Source: Diphasiastrum complanatum
Taxonomy: Eukaryota > Streptophyta > Lycopodiopsida > Lycopodiales > Lycopodiaceae
Assembly (NCBI GenBank): GCA_029204225.1
Contig: CM055106.1
Span: 23,641,825-23,705,824 of the forward strand
DNA length: 64,000 nt
Direction of reading: 5' to 3'
Below the pieces are notes generated by a model, which saw nothing but the letters and a program-made list of their open reading frames with translations, did no database searches and was not told where the DNA came from. This document shows positions 23,141-33,795 of the stretch, piece after piece. Positions within the stretch are counted from its first letter, which is position 1. Each line of letters opens with the position of its first letter. The position numbers and the translations under genes were made by a program.

Positions 23141-26100
23141 ATGGCATCAATGGGTGGTTTTTTGCTTGAAGCTAGTGAAAGACTTACATCCACTAATTAT
23201 GCTACTTGGATAGTTCGAATGGAGTCTTTGCTTGTACTTCATGATCTTTATGACATAGTATTTGAGGTGGAAGTAGAACCTCAAGGAGGAGTTGAATTGG
23301 CTAAGTACAAAAAGAGATGTAGAGTTGCATTGCACTGCATAAAAATGAATGTAAGTAATGAACTTTTGAAAGAAATCTCATCTTGTACCACATCCAAAGA
23401 GGCATGGGATTCATTAAAAGCCATTTATGGATCCAAGAACACTTCAAGGATACCCATGCTTAGGAATCAAATCCTTCAAAGCATGAAAGGAAGTAGTGAA
23501 AGTGCCCAAAATTATGTCTTTAGGATCAAATCTTTGAATAAGGAGTTGTCTTCCATAGATGATAAAATCAAAGATGATGAATTAGTTCAAATCATTTTGA
23601 ATGGATTAGGAGATGATTATTCCAATCTTGTTCAAACCTTTGCTATTCAAGATTCACTTCCTAGTATTGAAAAACTTCAAAGTGTGCTTGTTAGTGAGGA
23701 GAGTAGAATGCTTCATATCAAAAGTAGGATGAGTTCCTTATCTTTGAATGATGGTGATGAAAAAGCTAACTTTCCTTTGAAAGGCAAGAAGAACAAGTTT
23801 CCATTCAAGAAGACTCAAGACATGGAGATGGAGAACAAAGATGGAGCATCAAGTTCCAAAGGCAAGAGCAAGAAGGACAAGAAGAAGCTAAAGTGTTTCT
23901 TTTGTGGAAAAAAAGGACATTTTGCATCCGAGTGCTACAAGAAGAAGAATGCCCAAGAGAAGGACAATCAAGGCAATCTTGTGCTTGAGGAGGAGGAAGA
24001 AGGCAATCTATCTTTGATGGTATCCTCACCACAAACATCTAATCAAGACACTTGGTGGATTGATAGTGGGGCAAGCTCTCACATGACTCACCAAAAAGAC
24101 TACTTTTCTAATCTACTTTCTTACAATAGTTCTAAGAGATTTACCTTCATTGCAAGTGATCAAGAATGTGAGATTGTAGGTGTTGGATCCATTCCTTTAT
24201 GTCTAGGATCATCTAAAAAAGTAGATCTAGACAATGTTCTTTATGTACCTTCAATTACAAAGAACTTGTTGAGTGTAGGACAACTTATGGATAGTGGATT
24301 AGATGTACATTTCAAGCATGGAGCATGTTCTATCTTGAAAGATGAAAAATGTATTGCTAGTGGTTTCAAGCAAGGGAGGTTATTCAAATTGGATGCTAAT
24401 GTGATGGTTGGAAGTGTGAACATGGCAAGGGAGGAGCTCACTCAAGTGGAATTATGGCACAAAAGGTTAGGCCATCCTAACTACAAAGCTATGGAGACCA
24501 TACTGACAAAGGAGCTAGGAAGAGGAATTCCCAAAACCATATCCAAGTGTGGACTCTCCAAATCTCATAAGCTTCCTTTCAAGAGATCTTTGATAAGATC
24601 TAACTCTCCTCTTGACCTTATACACTTGGATGTTCATTCATTTTCACATGAATCAAATGGTGGAGCTCTTATGTATGTCACTTTTATTGATGATAAATCA
24701 AGATACTCTTGGGTTTATCTCTTGTCTAAGAAAAGTGAAGTTTTTGAGTCCTTTGTAAAGTTCAAAACTCTTGTGGAAAAGCAACTTAATACTAGCTTGA
24801 AAGTATTAAGAAGTGATAATGGAGGGGAGTACATCTCCAATAGGATGAAAGAGTTTTGTGAAACTAATGGCATAAAGAGAGAGTCTACTTGTACGTATAC
24901 TCCACAAAAAAATGGAATAGCTGAGAGAAAGAATAGGACACTATATGAGTGTGCTAAAGCTATGAGATTAGATGTGTCTCTTTCTATTTCATTTTGGGGA
25001 GAAGCTATTTTATGTGCAAACTTTCTTTGTAATAGAATGACTAATAGTGCCATTAAAGGACTTACACGTTATGAAGTATTGTTTGGCAAAAAGCCAAATC
25101 TTAGTGATTTGAAAGTTTTTGGATGTACTTGTTATGTACATATTCCTTTAGAAACAAGAAAAAAGGAATATGCCACTTCTTTCAAAGGCATCTTTGTTGG
25201 TTATAGTGAAAGTAAGAAAGCTTATAGGATATATGATCCTATTACAATGAAGGTTGTTGCTAGTAGAGATGTACTTTTTGATGAATCTCTCCAAGCCAAA
25301 GAAAAGGTGACTTCCAACAACACTCAACTTGTCAAAGATCATGCTATGGCCGAGGAGGAGCTTCATGAAGATGAAGACCAAGTGGAACCTACTCCAAGTC
25401 CAAGGGTGCCAAGAAGATCAACAAGGACAAGGATTGAGCCATCAAGGCTCACTTATAGTGACAAAGGGGAGCAAAGGGAAGATTCTCAACTACTCAACTC
25501 TTATACTTTCTTGACTACTATGCTTGAAGAACCAACTAGTTTTGAGGAAGAAAATAAATCTCAATATTGGAGGAAAGCTATGCAAGTAGAGTTTGATGCA
25601 TTAATGGAAAATCAAACTTGGAAACTTGTTGATTTACCTCATGGAAAGAAGCCTCTTACTTGTAAATGGATATATAGATTGAAATATAATCAAGATGGTT
25701 CCATTCATAAGTACAAAGTTAGACTTGTAGCAAAAGGTTTTTTGCAAGTCAAAGACATAGATTATGATGAAACCTTTGCACCTGTTGCAAAGCTTGTGAC
25801 CATTAGATTAATCATATGTCTTGCAACTTCTTTCAAATGGGAGCTCTTCCAACTTGATGTGACAAATGCTTTCTTGAATGGATTCTTGGAAGAGGAAATC
25901 TACATGTGCCAACCTGAGAGCTTCATCAAAGATGGAGAAGAAGACAAGGTGTGTCTCTTGAAGAAGAGTCTTTATGGACTCAAGCAAGCACCAAGAGCAT
26001 GGTACTCTAGGTTGCATTCCTATTTTATTTCCATTGGATTTGTTGTAAGTTCTTATGAACCATCATTGTACTACAAATGTAATGATGGAAAGATCATTGT

Positions 26101-26320
26101 CTTAGTTTTATATGTTGATGACATTATACTCACAGGAAATGATCTAGATGGCATTAAGAATGTAAAAGTTTCCTTGGCTAGTGAATTTAAGATGGTAGAT
26201 CTAGGACTTCTTAAAGTTATACTTGGAATAGAAGTCACTAGAAGTAATGATTTTACCTTCATATGTCAATCTAAGTATGCTAGATCAATTGTAAAGGAGT
26301 TGAAACTCCTATGGAACTAA
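23141..26320 (+). CDS. copia gag-pol polyprotein, lacking RNase H
   Basis: One open frame of about 1,060 residues. Start placed at 23141 (MASMGGFLLEASERL); an in-frame ATG 21 bp upstream is also possible. Domains in order: gag/UBN2; CCHC knuckle CFFCGKKGHFASEC (DNA about 23895-23936); protease WWIDSGASSHM (about 24053); gag-pre-integrase LWHKRLGHPNY (about 24453), whose Cys pair looks incomplete (SKCGLSKSH); integrase with LRSDNGGEY and GIAERKNR (D and E of the DDE triad); RT with CKWIYRLKYN, QLDVTNAFLNG and the catalytic YVDD (about 26110). The frame ends after KYARSIVKELK, and the sequence TPMELSVKVSKESDEASFED follows in another frame, so the frame end is a small indel. RNase H is deleted, so the element is defective although its frame is open. 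Confidence 0.9.
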   Translation: MASMGGFLLEASERLTSTNYATWIVRMESLLVLHDLYDIVFEVEVEPQGGVELAKYKKRCRVALHCIKMNVSNELLKEISSCTTSKEAWDSLKAIYGSKNTSRIPMLRNQILQSMKGSSESAQNYVFRIKSLNKELSSIDDKIKDDELVQIILNGLGDDYSNLVQTFAIQDSLPSIEKLQSVLVSEESRMLHIKSRMSSLSLNDGDEKANFPLKGKKNKFPFKKTQDMEMENKDGASSSKGKSKKDKKKLKCFFCGKKGHFASECYKKKNAQEKDNQGNLVLEEEEEGNLSLMVSSPQTSNQDTWWIDSGASSHMTHQKDYFSNLLSYNSSKRFTFIASDQECEIVGVGSIPLCLGSSKKVDLDNVLYVPSITKNLLSVGQLMDSGLDVHFKHGACSILKDEKCIASGFKQGRLFKLDANVMVGSVNMAREELTQVELWHKRLGHPNYKAMETILTKELGRGIPKTISKCGLSKSHKLPFKRSLIRSNSPLDLIHLDVHSFSHESNGGALMYVTFIDDKSRYSWVYLLSKKSEVFESFVKFKTLVEKQLNTSLKVLRSDNGGEYISNRMKEFCETNGIKRESTCTYTPQKNGIAERKNRTLYECAKAMRLDVSLSISFWGEAILCANFLCNRMTNSAIKGLTRYEVLFGKKPNLSDLKVFGCTCYVHIPLETRKKEYATSFKGIFVGYSESKKAYRIYDPITMKVVASRDVLFDESLQAKEKVTSNNTQLVKDHAMAEEELHEDEDQVEPTPSPRVPRRSTRTRIEPSRLTYSDKGEQREDSQLLNSYTFLTTMLEEPTSFEEENKSQYWRKAMQVEFDALMENQTWKLVDLPHGKKPLTCKWIYRLKYNQDGSIHKYKVRLVAKGFLQVKDIDYDETFAPVAKLVTIRLIICLATSFKWELFQLDVTNAFLNGFLEEEIYMCQPESFIKDGEEDKVCLLKKSLYGLKQAPRAWYSRLHSYFISIGFVVSSYEPSLYYKCNDGKIIVLVLYVDDIILTGNDLDGIKNVKVSLASEFKMVDLGLLKVILGIEVTRSNDFTFICQSKYARSIVKELKLLWN

Positions 26321-26404
26321 GCGTAAAAGTTTCTAAGGAAAGTGATGAAGCATCCTTTGAGGACATCACTACCTATAGAATGCTTATTGTTGATATACTT
26401 AACC

Positions 26405-26562
26405 CTTCAATTAATGATTGTTCTTGTTAGGATTTTGTGTCTAGAATTGATCTAGATTGATCTTAATCTCAAGTAGATTGATAGATCAAGTAATCTGACA
26501 ATCAATCCCTCTTGAGGATCAAATTAGGATCCACTCTTGGTCCTTTTTGTACTTTTTGCACA
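26405..26562 (+). repeat. 3' LTR remnant (last 158 bp)
   Basis: It aligns at a constant offset of 3,950 to 22455-22592, then adds the true LTR end CTTTTTGTACTTTTTGCACA. The pol sequence joins it at CTTCAATTAATGATTG, which begins the shared block in both copies. Confidence 0.75.
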
Positions 26563-28985
26563 GACAGCATATTACTAAAAATATCTAAGAGCCATGTCTA
26601 CCTTAATATGGCAATTGACGTGCAACTATAGGCTTATAGCTGCATGTTTTCTTCTTTTACAGATTGTCAACTTTGGTAACTTTTGAGCTGCTAAGAATGA
26701 GTCTTGGTAGCTACTAAATCATTATATTGGGAAAAAATATAATGTGAAAAGTTTTCTTTTTCTCTGGTTGATCTTTAGCTAAACGCATTGGAGTATATGT
26801 CCTATTTCTTTTACATAATTGTAAGATAATTCATTTTTATTGGATGGACTTAAAAGCATTTTGTACTTGATCTTTTACTTGGTTTTGATCAATTCAGTAG
26901 GGCTTCTCAAATGTGTTTTGGTCATAGTTTGCTTTGACTAGCATGTCATTCAAAAACCTAATCTTTCTAGTCATTATGCCTCTCTAAAGAAGCTAATTTT
27001 ACCCTCTTTCTACTCACAAATTTGAAGTACTTGGATTACATACAGTGTGACAACATTATTCAGGTAGGTGAGTATGTTCTTCTATTTTGGGGAAGGGATT
27101 TTTTTGAATTGGTACTCAATATTTTTCAAGAAAAAGTTTGAATATTGTTTGAATCAATAATCTAGAGAGTGCCTAATTTTATGTGCCACCTAACTAGGTT
27201 TTTTATGTGCTTACACTCGTTACACAGACACGTGTTCATGGACATGAAACATATCGAGCCACAATGCTTTACATTTTACTTGCATGTGTGCCGCTATACT
27301 TTCATCATGCTAGTGCTTGATATCTTATGGGGATTATGATATATCTTGTTATTATAGATTTTATAATTCAAATATGTCTAGCGTTTGTTAATGAATTTAT
27401 TAGTTTTATTTTTCCATAAAAATGTGTATGCTAGCTTCAAAGTTAAGTCTAAATTTATTCTCTTCATGTAATTGTAATGTATTATGGCACATTTGCATTT
27501 TTAATGTCCCCCAACACTCTATCATATTCAGTACTAATCAAAAAAGAAAATTACAACAACAAACAAAAAAGATGTTTACATTCACAAAAAAGTGACAATT
27601 TAGTCACATTCTGTATTGAAATAAGCATTCCAAAATGGAACGTGCAACTATGCATTCAACACTAAAATTCAATCAATTGATTTTGAGCAAATTACAGGCA
27701 ACGTATGTTGTGTTGAGCATGTGAGGGTACTAGACAAACACTAATGTTTTTAAAACTAAATTTGAGATATAGTGTTGTCAACTACAATTCTTTTACGGTT
27801 GTTTACCCTACAAAATCCTTTAGGACCATAATTTGAAAAAGATTATCTATGTTAGATATAGGGGTCTTATGTTTTTTACATCAAGCATCTAGGTGTAGGA
27901 TGTTGATAGGAATAAATTTGGCATAGATGGCAAATTATGCATTTCCACTTGTAATGCCACTATTGAGCCAAAATAGAGTAAGAGGCTAAACACGTGCCAA
28001 TTAGAGTGTATACAAGTGTAATGCTTTTGTTTGATGAATTTCAAGAGGTCCAATAGGATTTAGAGGTGGAACCTTGTGAGGTCCAATACGAAATTGAGGT
28101 GTGCTTGAATATAGTCCAATAGAATTAAGAGGTGCATGGATCAATGGTCCAATAGGATCAAGAGGTGACAAAGTATGGTCCAATCATAGTTAAGCATAGT
28201 GGTAGCTCGTGGATCTACTAGTATCATTGTACTCCTCATTTTGAAGCTAATTGATTTGGTGATTTTATGGATTTTGTGAGTTATTGGATTTCTAGCTTTC
28301 TCTCTCTACCCAAGAGCTCCCTGAGGAGAGCAGCTTGTTTTTATTTAGATTATTTTTTGAATACTTCCCACACGTGTGAGTGAGAGTTGGAAGTGTTTGA
28401 ATGCATGTAGTAGTGTGTTTTTGCCATAGGATCTAAGATTGATCTTGAATCTCAATCTAATCTTAATCTTGGTGCATCTACACACCTTAGGAGATCACAA
28501 GTACATGTTGTGGACAATCCACACGTGTGAAATTCAACAAAAAGTTCCATACAGGTGTGTTCTAGCCTATGAGGACTCAGTGCCCTTAAAATGTGCTCGT
28601 ACACATGAAGATTCGGCTCTATGAGATTCTCAGTTAAAAGATCAAAGGAAGAGATTCTACTCTAAGTTAAAGAAAGGATTAGTCATAGAATAGAGTTTCT
28701 AAGGTACATGTGCAGCACCAAGCTTTAATAAACTGCCAAATATGATTATGGTTATCAACTGTGGACAAACTTTGAAAGTAAAAGTTTATATATATAGCTA
28801 CATACAAATATGCTTCAAGCATCTTAAAAAATGCAACCAAATTTTTGATAACAGAGCAAAAATAAACCTTTTTGGGTTATGATATGCAATATTTATAACA
28901 GCGTTTAGTTGATCACAGTGTCAGAAATCGTCCCAATACACCACACTTGGAATTGATGCATATAAAAGCATGAGAGAGAATCACA
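26563..28985. other. AT-rich stretch with a degenerate 35-45-bp tandem repeat
   Basis: Between about 28045 and 28185, GTCCAATAGGATTTAGAGGTG recurs four to five times in diverged form; the minus strand reads as repeats of P-L-N-P-I-G-P-L. The stretch 28360-28560 has ACACGTGTG palindromes like those of the copia LTRs. No other coding sequence is recognised. Confidence 0.45.
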
Positions 28986-28988
28986 TCA

Positions 28989-29886
<898 letters not shown>

Positions 29887-30440
29887 AAGCCCAGCAGAAG
29901 GGAAATAACATCTAAGAGGCTGAGTCACATACACAAAACTCCACTATCTATAAAGGCTTGGCAATTTTTCGAACTAATAATTCACGAAAGTAATCGGACC
30001 ACTTGGGTAAAGGCGGTACATACAAACTTAGGCATGGCAGACGAAGTGCTCAACAAAAACAAGTGGATTAGAGTTTGAAGAAGAAATTTGATGATGCAAA
30101 AGCAAGCACCTCCACTGGCAGTACCATGGCAACATTGAGCAAGATTTTGTTTTGGTAGAATAGATAGGTGCATGAAAAAATTGAAGAAGCACTAATCTGA
30201 GGATCTGAGACGAATCTGTTAGATGGGTTAGTAGGGTAATTTCACCTGCTCCAAAAATTTGTCTGGTCATCCCGATATGCAAAGTTTGGCAATTTTGATG
30301 CAAATAAGTTTGCAAAATTCCAACTCAGTGCAAATGTGTCTGCTGTTAACTATGATTAAGGACGGATTTGTCTAGCATACTCCCTTCTTCCAATTTCTGA
30401 ATGCATATGAAGTTTCAAAAGATACATATAGATATCAAAC

Positions 30441-30623
30441 CTTCTGTTGAAATGTCTCCTTGGTAGATGAAGAGTTCTGATTTATGATTGACTTGATCTC
30501 TGCAAACACTGGCCCAACTCTTTCACCATCCAAGAATGTTGAAGCTTCCCTTAAAATATGTGCTTTTGGATGGCCTTCACTATCTACACCAGTTTTTAGG
30601 CACCTCAGCAACTCACAGGCATC
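30441..30623 (-). pseudogene. Orphan exon-like block, 61 codons, family unknown
   Basis: Flanked by acceptor GATTGCAG and donor GTTTGA, phase 0 at both ends, with an open frame throughout: DACELLRCLKTGVDSEGHPK, then a helical region (REASTFLDGERVGPVFAEIK). It reads as a genuine helical-repeat type exon, but I cannot name the gene. No neighbouring exon is convincing; the minus-strand stretch 30825-30640 is protein-like but intron-sized. Confidence 0.45.
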
Positions 30624-31000
30624 CTGCAATCCTTTGGGGCTGAACCCAGTAGTTTAAGCTGCATAACCATCCCAAGCATTGTTCCCATTTAGGGTAAACT
30701 AATCCATTTAATTGCCAATCGATGCGGTCATGATACCAAAGTAACTGCAAACTTGGATCTGAAAGGATGTACTCACGAAAGAAGTTATCAAGCACCAAAG
30801 AGCGTGGATTAAAAATACAAAGCACAATTAAAGTGGATCTGACATTTATTGCAAACTGTCAACATCAAGCCATGCAGACCTGCAGTTTGAGGTCGTGCTT
30901 TGATATTAGTGCGACTGTCCACAATAAGCTTGTTGTTGGCCATAGGAGAATGCTCTCCACCATTATCTCTCCTGAATTTGAGAGAGAGATGATGTCCGAG

Positions 31001-31103
31001 TAATTTGAATTTTGAGTGGGCCATTACATGTATGCATGGGGAGGAGGGCCATGCATCCTTTTCCCCTCACCCATGCATAAAAGTAGAACAAAGTTTATAT
31101 ATA

Positions 31104-31186
<83 letters not shown>
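31001..31186. repeat. Repeat copy 1 ending in (TA)n(CA)n
   Basis: TAATTTGAATTTTGAGTGGG starts a block that recurs at 33551. It continues GGAGGAGGGCCATGCATCCT and ends in a (TA)n tract (about 31103-31160) and a (CA)n tract (about 31161-31186). Confidence 0.75.
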
Positions 31187-31191
<5 letters not shown>

Positions 31192-31424
31192 AAGAGTGCC
31201 CATCGTTGACGGGCAATGGAGGCCGATCTAGGTGGTGGCCGATGATTTGGATGATGGTCGATCTCGCACATCTCGCATCTCGAATATCTAACATTCCATC
31301 TAAAGAATTAAGCCAAGGTCCAGGGGATAGTAATCCACCTTGAAATATTTATCATAGAGGATAAATGCATAATCGAACATTTGTATAACCTATGCTTTGA
31401 AATATCTTAGCAAAGAAAGGAGAG

Positions 31425-31673
31425 ATGGAGGAGAATTTATATGGTTTGGATGCACATTTTGTTGTGAGTATTGAACCGTTTGGAGCCCGATTTAGTCTTG
31501 TCGGTTCGTCTCAGTGTGTAGCACATGACGAAATAAAGGGTCTGAAAAACAGACTCCATTCGACGACATTGGACGAATTCTTGAGAATGTTGGAAAGTAG
31601 TCCATTTAGTGGCATTCCCCCCGGCAGAAAGGGCGTTTTCAGACAAACGACGTCAGAATTGAATTGCAAATGA
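31425..31673 (+). other. Unrecognised 82-residue frame
   Basis: An open frame lying between the TA/CA tract and the satellite, with unremarkable composition. No known motif, no splice context and no neighbours suggest a function. Weak candidate only. Confidence 0.15.
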
Positions 31674-31774
31674 ACTTGTGGGTTTGTGTCGAGCCCACGA
31701 ACCTGTGGACACCTCCCGTCCAAAGTTCTGACCATTTTTTTACTGAATCCAACCAATTTCTGGCTCGATGGGCT

Positions 31775-33280
31775 TGTGTAGCAGGCCATATAGGCATGAC
31801 ATGTCATAGATCGGATATCTACCAAGCCTGTCATAGACTGCCACGTGGCAAGCCATGTGGGCCTACCCCATGGCATGTCATGAAAGCTTGGGGTTTGCCA
31901 CGTGGCAAACCACGTAACATAGGCTTGCGTGGCAGTGGACATAGAGAGAGAGAGAGAGAGAGAGAGAATTGGGCCTCAAAAGTTGCCACATAGGCCTGCC
32001 ACGTGGAGAACCATGTAGGCATGGGACTGTCCATGTGGCAAGCCACGTAGGCCTACCATAGACTTGTGTGGCTTGCCACATGGCCTACCATAGGCTTGTA
32101 TAGTAGGCCACATAGGCCTACTATCTAGCAAGCCTATCATAGGTTGCGACATGGCAAGCCAGGTAGGCCTGTCAAATGACAAATCATGCAAACTTGGGGT
32201 TTGCCAACATGGCAAGCCATGTCGACCTACCATAGGCTTGTGCGGCAAGCCAACAAAGCTCTACCATATAGGCCTGAGTGGACCCAAACAGAGAGATATA
32301 GAGAGGTGCGCTCAAAAGCTGACACATGGCAAGCCATGTAGGCCTACTATAGGCTTGCATGGCAGACCACATAGGCATGGCATAGGCCTCATGTTTGTCA
32401 TGCAATCATGTTGTAGGTTGCCACATAGGCTTGCCATAGGCTTGTGTGGCAAGCCAACCAGACTCTGCCACGTAGACTTGAGTGAACATAGAGAGAGAAA
32501 GAGGTGGGGCTCGCAAGCTACCATGTAGGCCTGCCACGTGGAAAACCATGTAGGTTTGATACTTCTCATGTCATAAGCCACGTAGGACTACCATAGGCTT
32601 GTGTAGCAAGCCACATAGACATGTCATAAATGTACTATCTGCCAATCTTGTCATAGGCTGCCACGTAGGTCTACCACATGGCAAGTTTTGCAAGCTTAGG
32701 GTTTTTCGTATGGCAAACCATGTAGGTCCTAACATAGGCTTGTGTGGCAAGCCAACCAGGCTTTGCCATGTAGGCCTGAGTGGACCTAGAGAGAGAAAGA
32801 GGTGGTGCTCAAAAGCTGTCATGTGGCAAGCCACGTAGGCCTACCATAAGCTTGTGTGGCTTGCCACATGGCCTACCATAGGCTTGTGTAACAGGCCACA
32901 TAGGCTTGCTATCTACCAAGTCTGTCATAGGTTGTCATGTGGCATGGCTACCACGTTGCAAATGCTTGCCATAGGCTTCTGTGGCAAGCCAACCAAGCTC
33001 TGCCATATAGGCTTGAGTGGACCTAGAGAGCTCACAAGTTGCCACATGGCAAGCCACGTAGGCATGCCATGAGACAAACCACGCAGGCTTGGGACTTGCC
33101 ATAGGGCAAGCCACGTAGGCCTATCATAGGCTTGTGTGGCAGGTCATATAGGCATGACATAGGCTTGATGTCTGCCATGCAGGCATGTTGCAATCTGTCA
33201 CATAGGCTTGACATAGGCTTGTGTGGCAAGCTAACTAAGCTATGCACCACGTCGATCTGCCATGCAAGCTTGAGTGCAAC

Positions 33281-33283
<3 letters not shown>
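31775..33283. repeat. Higher-order satellite built on GCCACGTGGC-like palindromes
   Basis: Diverged 20-60-bp units repeat throughout: GGCAAGCCACGTAGGCCTAC, CATAGGCTTGTGTGGCAAGC and CCAACCAGGCTCTGCC. Larger units of roughly 200-350 bp are each punctuated by a purine run and GCTCAAAAGCTG or GCTCGCAAGCTACC (near 31941, 32290, 32490, 32798 and 33025). Half-sites CACGTGG and CACGTAGG make the array rich in G-box-like palindromes. Apparent reading frames on both strands are by-products. Confidence 0.9.

Positions 33284-33347
<64 letters not shown>
33284..33347. repeat. (AG)n microsatellite
   Basis: About 32 AG units closing the satellite block on its right side, as (AG)n does before the related module at 10480. 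Confidence 0.95.
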
Positions 33348-33348
<1 letters not shown>

Positions 33349-33550
33349 CCCGTGTTTTGAAACCTTCCCAGCCGATTTTTCCTTCATAAAAATGCATTTT
33401 TATTTTAACCTTTCTCTTGGAAAATCTGATAATTTAAAAATCCTTAGATCACCCTTCAAATTTTTAGTAATGAAAGTCTCGTTTGTTTAACACCTTTCAC
33501 CATGAAAGTATGTACATGCACTTCAAGACACTATGTGTGTTGGTAAAAGA

Positions 33551-33743
33551 TAATTTGAATTTGGAGTGGGCCCCTTAGATGCATGCATGCGGAGGAGGGC
33601 CATACATCCTTTTCCCCATACATGCATCCTCCTCCCCAAGGTTTTTGGTTAGAAAAATCTCATGCATGGGTGAGGGGAGGAGGATGTATGGGTGCAGCCA
33701 TACACATGCACAAAAGTGTACATAAGTTTAAATATATATGTAG

Positions 33744-33793
<50 letters not shown>
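33551..33793. repeat. Repeat copy 2 ending in (TA)n(TATG)n
   Basis: It opens TAATTTGAATTTGGAGTGGG, as at 31001, and runs on to CACAAAAGTGTACATAAGTT and a (TA)n(TATG)n tail. Compared with copy 1 it carries an extra inverted segment: CATCCTCCTCCCC pairs with GGGGAGGAGGATG about 50 bp later. Confidence 0.75.

Positions 33794-33795
<2 letters not shown>

Larger units (their letters stand above)
21801..26562 (+). mobile_element. Ty1/copia retrotransposon with nearly intact gag-pol but deleted ends
   Basis: The proposed start is TGTGAAAAATGC at 21801, and the proposed end is TTTTTGCACA at 26562. Flanking 5-mers are GACAA and GACAG (4 of 5 match), a plausible decayed target duplication. The 5' LTR end and the primer site are missing (break near 22593). 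RNase H, the 3' leader and all but the last 158 bp of the 3' LTR are also missing. The two LTR pieces (22455-22592 and 26405-26542) differ at about 7 of 138 positions. Confidence 0.75.

Noticed and set aside
31775-33283. CRISPR-like array
   Set aside because: Spacing is irregular, units are diverged, there are no unique constant-length spacers, and the host is a plant.
31511-33397. Many overlapping frames of 70-145 residues in the 31.5-33.4 kb block
   Set aside because: They arise from a tandem array lacking stops on both strands and share no protein-like conservation.
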